Below, piece after piece: positions 57,224 to 64,000 of a stretch of DNA of 64,000 nt (position 1 is its first letter; each line of letters begins with the position of its first letter). A program made the translations under genes and the position numbers. The stretch is from Centroberyx gerrardi. Lineage: Eukaryota; Chordata; Actinopteri; Beryciformes; Berycidae. The stretch spans positions 4,122,001 through 4,186,000 of the forward strand of contig NC_136016.1 of assembly GCF_048128805.1 (NCBI RefSeq), written 5' to 3'. A model generated the notes under the pieces. The model did no database searches, was not told where the DNA came from, and saw only the letters and a list, made by a program, of their open reading frames with translations.

Positions 57224-57521
57224 TATTTGTCAGCCAGCCAGGTCAGTTAAAATGGCAGAGAAAAGAAAAACAGACATCCGATCATTTTTCAGTGCACCGA
57301 AACGCCAAGTAGAAAGACCCCAGTAATATCAAAGGCAATTTGATAAAATCTTCATAAGAAAGGAATGAAGTGCTTATGGAAATGTTTCATAATGGACCTC
57401 TATATACATTTAATACAACAGTACTTTTGGCGGCACCTTTGGTGTCCCCTTCAGGAATTGCTCTTGAGAAATTTTTCTGTTTATTGTCCCCCCCAACAGT
57501 GAAATGAAATATCCGCCCTTG
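56125..57521. mobile_element. hAT-type transposon remnant, 1.4 kb
   Basis: Ends CAGGGGCGGAAAT and, reverse-complemented, CAAGGGCGGATAT. G/C runs follow both ends. At 57252–57326 a 24-codon plus-strand exon reads AEKRKTDIRSFFSAPKRQ, the start typical of ZMYM1-like hAT transposases, and then stops. The catalytic part is gone. Flanks show no clear 8-bp duplication. A (GT)n tract lies at 57173–57222. Confidence 0.7.
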
Positions 57522-58099
57522 TAGTCAATGTTAACAGATAGCGTTCTCTACTACGAGTCCCGCTGCATTGGTGTAGTGCATTGGTGTCCCGTGTCGGCAT
57601 AGCAACGGACGCTGTAACGAAACTTTAGTATAACAGCTGTTTTAGAATGTTATTGTGTCACCCGGATAAAAATTGGCGTGACACCGCCTCCCTAACCCCC
57701 CAAAAAATCGCTGATTGGCTTTGCCATTTCTTGCTAACGTATGAAATGCTGTGGGCAAGAAGAGCCAAAGCTCCGCCTACCGGCGAGCATGCGAGTGAAG
57801 ACTCCATCCTATTTTATATTAGTAACAGTTGTGTTTAGCCATTAAAGTTAGTTTATTTAAGTACCATGTCGCGTGCGTCTGTGACGGGTGACGACCGTAA
57901 GTAGCCTACATGTCACAAGTGAGACTGAACAATGCTGATGTGTGCCACACTGGACAACACTGATGTAAAACAAATATGCCAACAGTTCATTTCTGTTAAT
58001 GACAGGCGTAGGCATGTGTTTGGCTCCTTCAAATAAGAGCAAGGCAGTGGACAGTCAGCTGTTTGTATGTAGGGTTTGGATATAGTTTACAATATCTTA

Positions 58100-58130
<31 letters not shown>

Positions 58131-60172
58131 AATTATTATAATTATTATTTTAAATGTAAATACAGATCGTTGGTTTGAATAGGCAACAGTACTACAGTAC
58201 CTGCCTTAAAACAAAATGTGCTCTTCAAAGTCCCATTCAGCTGGCAAATTTGAGTAAAGGATTCATTAATGTGCTACACCCCTGTGTCTGTGTGTCTGTT
58301 AATGAGTGTATTGGCTACCATAACTATCTAGATCAGTGGTTCTCAACGTGGGGTCCGGGGACCACCAGCAGTCCTTGAGGGGGTTCCAGGGGGTCCCCAG
58401 CAAATTGATGAATTGTTAAACTTCAGCATTATTTAATTTACAAATAGTTAACACAATTAGAGAATGTAGAAGAATGACTGTTTTGATCATAGTTTCACTG
58501 TTATCTCTCTACCTACAATACAGACAGTCATGGGATTCTGGATCAAAATCATATCTAACAATAAAAGTATTCTCAGATTTGGGGCGGAGAGACAAAATCT
58601 CATCAAATGGGGTTTTGTTAAAAGTCTAGCTGCATGTTATGTCTTGCTATAATCTGTTTTTGTGTATCTTGCTCTTCCTGATGTTTGTCCTATATCATTC
58701 TGTTCTCTGGTTGATTGTTGATCAGTTAGATCTAGTAAGGCTCATTCTCTGAAGTCTTTTATGTGAAGACGGGCTGTATAAATAAACAAACAAATACTTA
58801 CACTCGAACTAGAACTCAATTGCTGACTGAATCAAAATGGTGCATGAAAGATGTGGAGATCTGAAAGATGTGGAGATCTGAAAGATGTGGAGCTCTGTGA
58901 GCTAGCCAGACCTCAGGAAAGGTCTCAGGCATTAGGCAGAGCTTGCCCCTACACATTGGCATTGGCACTTCACTGTCACTTCTTCATCTCTCTCCAAGTG
59001 ATAAACACAGACAACACAAACAAAGCTCCGTGCAAGCCACCAGCTGTGTGCTCGTGTGCCTGCAGGCCTGGTCAGAGTCAGCTTGCATGGTTCCAAAGCT
59101 TGCAGATTGTGGACTTGTGGTTGGTTACTCACCTACCCGCAAGCATAGGCTTTCGGATGAAACAAAGTAAAAGCAATAGAGTTTCAGGAAGTGTCTAACC
59201 ATAGATCTGTAGCATATGTAAGCCCTCAGCCCACCCATGAGAGTGCTGTTTGGCTAATGCCGTGGTTAGGGGATGGGAGTGTTGCAAAACCTTCGTGCAT
59301 TCTTTCAGAAGAGCTTCAGAGAAAGTTCAGTTGTCACACCAAGGCAGTAAAAGGCGAGTTAGCCGGGTAGAGGGCACATTCCAACTGGATGCGCAGTAGA
59401 GCATCTGTTTGATTTGGTCTTGTATCTCAATATAGTGTGATTCAAGATGAACACCACCAGCAATTATCTGGTTAACAGCACTGAGAGGTGAGACTTTTTC
59501 ACTTTTGTTTGAGGAGAGATGTCAGTAAGTTGTAAATGTCTATACAACTCACCAAGTCTATACATAAGACAGCAATATGCCTCTGTATAATTATGTGCTG
59601 TATTTTGTAATATGAGACGACTATGAGTGATGCAACCATACGACTTTTAAACAATCACTTTTTTTGAACTAGCTAATCAATATTTCTTCTGCTTTAACAG
59701 AGACAGAACCTCCCCAATTCCCCCCTCAAGTTTAAGTGCACAATACATTATTTAGTAAATTTGATATTGCACTTCCATGAATGCTTAATCTGCATTTAGC
59801 ACATGAATATTTCCATAATAACTACTTCTCTGCTGAGGTCTATATGGTATAATTTTCAGGACTCAGTTCACGTTCATACAAACTTGTGTAAGTTTAATAA
59901 GAAGAAAACTTGGACTGACGGAGCTGATTTTTCCATTTTCCCAAATTTACGCTGTTTATGCGCATTTTTGGCAAGTCTGCTCGGAGTTGTGGCGCGCACA
60001 TCCCCGGGTATGGGCTAGTATACTTCAAGCTGTATCAGAATTAAAAATGAATCTGACACTAGACTAAACATGCTATCCAGGGTGTGTGCAGCGTAACAGT
60101 GATACACATCAGCAGGATGGCATTCTTCTCCGTAAGTAGGTCATGTTTTTAATGACTTCCAGGTGGAATAAC
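57522..60172. other. Intergenic upstream of the chemokine receptor gene
   Basis: No gene supported. (ATT)n microsatellite at 58100–58150; at 58334–58400 a hAT-like end CAGTGGTTCTCAACGTGGGG followed by paired GGGGTCC/GGGGACC blocks, other end not found. The last few hundred bases should include the receptor promoter and possibly a non-coding exon. Confidence 0.5.
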
Positions 60173-61941
60173 ATGGCCACGACCATCGCTGCTGTCGTCG
60201 GTACTGTCAGGGAGAATTCATCCACAGAATACTCATATGGGTAAGATATAAACCTATTAAATCTATACACACACACACACACAGATCACAATCAGTTAAA
60301 GTCTGTCATGTCTGTCCGTCTGTATCTTGTCTGTCCCTATCCTGTTAGTGTGTCCTCTTAGTCTCTCTTACTCCTCTTACTCCTCTTAGTCTTTTCTGCA
60401 CTCTGTCTAATCCTGTCCTACCTCACTGCCAAGTAATTGTTTGTCTGGTTCCTTTTTTTCCTTCCTTTTTTTCCTTTCCTTTCCCGTTTGTTCGTTTTGT
60501 TTCCTTTATTCCTCCACTCAGAGGATACATACCATGTAAATGCTTGGAAATGAATTAAAACGAACTAATATAATGAATGCTGTAAGTAACTGTACAGCTT
60601 TGACACTTACAAAATTATCTTTGTGCGTGCTTCGCATTTGTAGTTGTGCGACAATATGACAGGAATGTATGAGTATGAAAAGAAATGGAAGTAATGGAGG
60701 AGAAGGAACATGGATGTAGATTGCTGAAGCACAACAATCTGGTATTTCCTGCTATAGTCATACTTTTTTTAACCTAAAAAAAACTGATCTGAAATACTGG
60801 AAACTTCCCTAATCATTCATCTGTCTTTCCTGCTGGCTCGCTCCTCTATTTCTCTCCCAGCTCTACCCAGGAACCTTTCAGCGAGAACACCACTGACTAT
60901 GCTTACTGGGACTACAACAGCTTCGCTGACGATGAGCTGGGGCGGTGTGTGTACGAGAGCCACGGGGCCCACTATCTCCCCGTCCTCTACTCCGTCTTCT
61001 TCATCGTGGGCCTCCTGGGCAACGCTATGGTCATCTGGGTCATCGTCTGCGGGGTACGCCTCCGCAGCATGACCGACGTCTGCCTCCTCAACCTGGCCTT
61101 CGCCGACCTCCTCCTGGTGTGTTCCCTTCCCTTCCTCGCCCACCAAGCCCGCGACCAGTGGTTATTCGGGGACGGCATGTGCAAGGCGGTCCTGGGTGCC
61201 CACTATATCGGGTTTTACAGCGGGATCTTCTTCATCACCCTTATGAGCATTGACAGGTACCTGGCTATAGTTCATACGGTGTACGCTCTGCGGGTACGGA
61301 CGCGCTCCGTTGGGATTCTTGCGGCCGCTGTTACCTGGGTGGCCGGATTTACGGCTTCTTTTCCTGACCTGAGCTTTCTTGAAGTACAGGAGTCTCGAAA
61401 GAAAGACGGTAATATGTATAAATTCTGCGCTCCTTTATACTCCAAAGCTGGTACCTTAGCACCCGGCAGGCACTTCTGGAGCATCTTCGGCCTTTTCAAA
61501 ATGAACGTTCTCGGCTTGTTGATCCCGATGGCCATCATGGGTTTCTGCTACGCCCACATCATTCGGAGGCTCCTGTGCAGCCAGTCATCCAAGAAACAGG
61601 CCATTCACTTGGTTCTCATAGTGGTGGCCGTGTTCTTCTGCTGCTGGGTGCCCTACAATGTCGCAATGCTCTTCAAAGCCTTGGAGCTGCTGCACGTTTA
61701 TACGGAATGCGACAGCAGCAAGGCCATCAGGCGGGCGATACAGGCCACCGAGGCCATCGCCTACTCTCACAGCTGCCTCAACCCCGTCCTGTACGTGTTT
61801 GTCGGGGAGAACTTCAGGAGGCACCTCGTGAGGCTGGTGAACAGGGCTCCGTGCAGGCTGTGCCAGATTATGAAGACCTTCATCCCCCAGGACAGTAATA
61901 GTTCGGTCTACTCGCAAAGAGAGAGGTCCACTGCTGTGTGA
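60173..61941 (+). CDS. C-C chemokine receptor, CCR4-like class (two exons)
   Basis: Seven-transmembrane G-protein-coupled receptor. Exon 1 60173–60240 and exon 2 60861–61941 join in phase to 382 residues plus stop. The N terminus is Tyr/Asp/Glu-rich with NSS and NTT glycosylation sites, as in chemokine receptors, and a Cys (GRCVY) for the N-terminus–ECL3 disulphide. TM1 has GNAMVIWV; TM2 LNLAFADLLLVCSLPF; ECL1 Cys in GMCKAV; TM3 ends SIDRYLAIVHTVYA; ECL2 Cys in KFCAPLY; TM6 CCWVPYN; TM7 SHSCLNPVLYVFVGENF; Ser-rich tail. DRYLAIV and the short basic third loop identify the family; closest recalled relatives are CCR4/CCR8, and a fish-specific ccr is possible. In-frame ATGs at 60143 and 60152 could add ten residues; 60173 has the best context. 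Confidence 0.85.
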
Positions 61942-61990
61942 AGTGGGAGTGTGTGGGGGGTTGAGTTGTGTACTTTTCGTGGGGGATATG

Positions 61991-62146
61991 CGTTCCAGTT
62001 AAATCAGTGTCATATTGCAGAAGATGTTGTCTAGTTGTGAGGTTTCCACGTCCATAGTTTTCACTGAATGGAAGCCAGTCAAAATATTAGTGTGTATCCT
62101 ATGGAGCCACATGATAGGAGTTTGTCACTTGCAGACTCCCTTGGAT
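61991..62146 (+). repeat. 156-bp duplicated segment, copy 2
   Basis: Counterpart of 47276–47431 with three differences. It begins 50 bp after the receptor stop codon, so it may form part of its 3' UTR. Sequence after it (CTTGCTCAAGGACACTTGGA, ACTCGAACC) looks like a common fish dispersed repeat. Confidence 0.9.
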
Positions 62147-62394
62147 CAGTCCATGTTGACCTGGGAGTCCAGAGGAACTTATAACCAGCAAGGGTGGTTC
62201 AGTGTCTTGCTCAAGGACACTTGGACGGGATGGACATGCGGGCTGGTGCGGGACTCGAACCGAAACCTTTTGTTTAAGAGGCGCATTATTTACATATCCA
62301 AACAGTGTGGGACTGTGAACACCAGAGGGAGCCACAGTTCATGAGTTGTATAGAGATACTCCATACTTTCCACTACAAAGTTCTATACTACTAC

Positions 62395-62700
62395 TACTAA
62401 TAATAATACTAATAATAACAACAACAACAATAATAATAATAATATAAACTCTTTGTATAGTACCTCTTTAAAACAGAGCTTATAAAGTGATCAAATAAAA
62501 AAAAACAACTAAACATCATGTCCATAATGTAAAACAAGTGGCAACAAACAGATACCACAAGTTAAAAGAAAAGACAAGCGTAGAAGGTAAAAACAATAAC
62601 ATAGTATAAAGAATAAGAGAAAACACATTGCATAAAAGAAAGTCTTTAAAAATAAGCTTTAAAAAGTGATATGAAGGATGATACTAGCTCTGGCATGCTG
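62395..62700 (-). mobile_element. L2-like LINE 3'-end remnant
   Basis: (AAT)/(AAC) repeat tail followed by TTTGTATAGTACCTCTTTAA and AGAGCTTATAAAGTG, a diverged form of the LINE terminus at 41663–41752. Confidence 0.55.
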
Positions 62701-62797
62701 AGAGTCTTTCAAGATATCTAAATCCAATATGGGGGACTATTTTGTAATAACCATTAATGCCCAGTACAATAAATATAGTGGAAAAAACGAAAAACAT

Positions 62798-62870
62798 TGG
62801 AGGATGCGGGCATCGATCCCGCTACCTCTCGCATGCTAAGCGAGCGCTCTACCATTTGAGCTAATCCCCC
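62798..62870 (-). tRNA. tRNA-Ala (anticodon AGC)
   Basis: The minus strand folds as a full 73-nt cloverleaf: acceptor GGGGGAT with ATCCTCC (one G-U), D arm in TAGCTCAAATGGTAGAGC, anticodon arm CTCGC-TTAGCAT-GCGAG, T arm GCGGG-ATCGATG-CCCGC, discriminator A. No intron. The A and B boxes are canonical for eukaryotic Ala-AGC, and a TTTTT Pol III terminator follows within about 10 nt. Confidence 0.97.
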
Positions 62871-63060
62871 TATATGTCGCAATGGGGTTGACCCAATATA
62901 TATAAACTAAAACAGTGAACTGTATGTAAAAATTGTGCGTAAATGTGTTTGTCATCATGATTCAAACGAAACACCTTTCTCCGTATTCAGAGTAATACTG
63001 TAAAATCATAATAAAATGAGTTTAAATAGCCTTTTCCCTAGACCTAGTCGTCCCAATGTG

Positions 63061-63086
63061 TCATGTGACGCGTCTCCACCAATCAG
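63061..63086 (+). promoter_or_regulatory. galk1: galk1 promoter elements (E-box/M-box and CCAAT box)
   Basis: TCATGTGACG (63061–63070) is a USF/MiT-type E-box and CCAATCAG (63079–63086) a CCAAT box, about 235–255 bp upstream of the galk1 ATG. No TATA box is evident. Motif reading only. Confidence 0.45.
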
Positions 63087-63316
63087 AGCCTCGCAGCACG
63101 CTCCAAGCAGGAAGTAAATCACCTGACAAATGTCATAAAGCAACATTTCTTCACTACATCTATCGTTAACACTTAGCATTTCTAGTCGCTTCTTTCCGTC
63201 TCAGTTTGTTAGATAATTCGGAGATAAAACTGGCACGCACGTTTCTCTCGACTCACAGTAATATGATAATAGTTTGAACGTGCGTGTTGGAATTTGTACC
63301 ACGTCTATTTATCTCA

Positions 63317-63481
63317 ATGGCCAGTCCCGTTCCGGTTGTGTCCGAGGTTGTTGCGGAGGCTCGGCGTGTGTACGAGCAGGTGTTCGGGGGAGAGGCTCCT
63401 CAGGTGGCGGTGTGTGCCCCTGGAAGAGTCAACCTGATAGGGGAGCACACTGACTACAACAATGGATTCGTACTACCAATG
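63317..63481 (+). CDS. galk1: Galactokinase 1, first exon (continues off right edge)
   Basis: Phosphorylates galactose to galactose-1-phosphate in the cytosolic Leloir pathway (GHMP kinase). ATG at 63317, 55 codons, then donor ATG|GTAACA at 63482. The frame contains the galactokinase signature [15 protein letters not shown] after VAVCAPG, and [14 protein letters not shown] upstream, matching the N terminus of vertebrate GALK1 in length and position. An apparent longer start at 63284 is a TTG, not an ATG. Remaining exons are outside the window. Confidence 0.93.
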
Positions 63482-63683
63482 GTAACAGAACATGATCAAA
63501 AGTTTTCGCTCAGTGGCAAATCAAAGGCGACGGTTACTGTGTGTCTGAATCTACGCGGAAGTATTGATTGTGTTGTTCCTTATATTTCAAATGGAGATAA
63601 TACAAACTGGCAGTCTGTCTCTGAGCATCATAAAGGCTCTTTGGCTTTTTGAGCAGTAATCATACTATCAGTAGCTACCCACG

Positions 63684-64000
63684 TTCTCTGGTGTAGAATG
63701 AACTTCACGCCAAACTTCCTTAAATAATCTGGCAGTTTAAAGTTGCCTTGCTTATCACTAAATGTACTTTTCTCATAAAATATAACTCCAGACAGTTTCC
63801 AAATCTTTAGGAGACACTCTTCAAGTCAGCGTGCATCCAATACACCAAGCAGCACGTATTTAAATAAAAAATCATCTTTACAAATTGGTTTCCCTGTTTT
63901 GCCAGGAACCTTCCACCAAAATACACCACGATGGTTTAATTGTGAACCAATTAAAAAAACTGAGACTTTATTGAAATGAAGTGCTGCTTGGCGGGCCACT
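63684..64000. mobile_element. Inverted-repeat MITE, copy D (galk1 intron 1, truncated by window edge)
   Basis: Shares AATCTGGCAGTTTAAAGTTG and CCAATACACCAAGCAGCAC with the acbd4-intron copies at 4131–4577 and 5071–5531, in the same order. The right terminus is outside the window. Confidence 0.7.

Noticed and set aside
61585-61917. Minus-strand frames within the chemokine receptor exon
   Set aside because: Antisense shadows of a GC-rich coding exon with an unambiguous seven-transmembrane protein on the plus strand.
63284-63316. Upstream extension of galk1
   Set aside because: The first codon is TTG; the ATG at 63317 matches the usual galactokinase N terminus.

Overview
This window is vertebrate nuclear DNA, almost certainly from a ray-finned (teleost) fish. 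It has multi-exon genes with GT-AG introns, dense (CA)n/(GT)n microsatellites, and a fish-type mix of LINE, hAT, PIF-Harbinger and MITE repeats. The gene order acbd4 – plcd3 matches the mammalian ACBD4–PLCD3 neighbourhood. There is no prokaryotic organisation, so operons, ribosome binding sites and CRISPR do not apply.

Layout. (1) 1–5.75 kb, minus strand: the 5' two-thirds of acbd4, an acyl-CoA-binding peroxisome–ER tether; seven coding exons plus one non-coding 5' exon are visible, and the 3' end lies off the left edge. Its introns hold three copies of one inverted-repeat MITE family and a near-perfect hairpin. (2) 5.75–7.95 kb: divergent (head-to-head) intergenic region. (3) 7.95–38.3 kb, plus strand: complete plcd3a (phospholipase C delta 3) in 16 exons that sum to an uninterrupted 794-codon frame plus stop, with a long AT-rich 3' UTR candidate to about 40.9 kb. 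Its fourth intron is a U12-type AT-AC intron. Its 13.8-kb first intron contains a 3.5-kb inverted repeat with ~0.8-kb arms, several MITEs, and an intact intronless gene (18234–19379) for an unrecognised, highly charged coiled-coil protein. (4) 41.66–46.83 kb, minus strand: a 5'-truncated L2/CR1-like LINE interrupted by two DNA transposons, one with clean 25-bp terminal inverted repeats and a TA target duplication. (5) 48.8–57.5 kb: transposon-rich block with a PIF-Harbinger transposase open frame, its degraded Myb-like partner, a hAT element with a perfect 8-bp target duplication, and a second hAT with a leftover N-terminal transposase exon. (6) 60.17–61.94 kb, plus strand: a two-exon C-C chemokine receptor gene. 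(7) 62.80–62.87 kb, minus strand: tRNA-Ala(AGC). (8) 63.32 kb to the right edge, plus strand: first exon of galk1 (galactokinase).

The host genes do not form one pathway. acbd4 and plcd3a are a conserved divergent pair (lipid binding/organelle contact, and phosphoinositide hydrolysis); the chemokine receptor would signal through G proteins upstream of phospholipase C in general; galk1 is housekeeping sugar metabolism. The least explained items are the nested intronless coiled-coil gene and the giant inverted repeat. All exon boundaries were read by eye from splice-site sequence, frame continuity and recalled protein families; no alignment was run.
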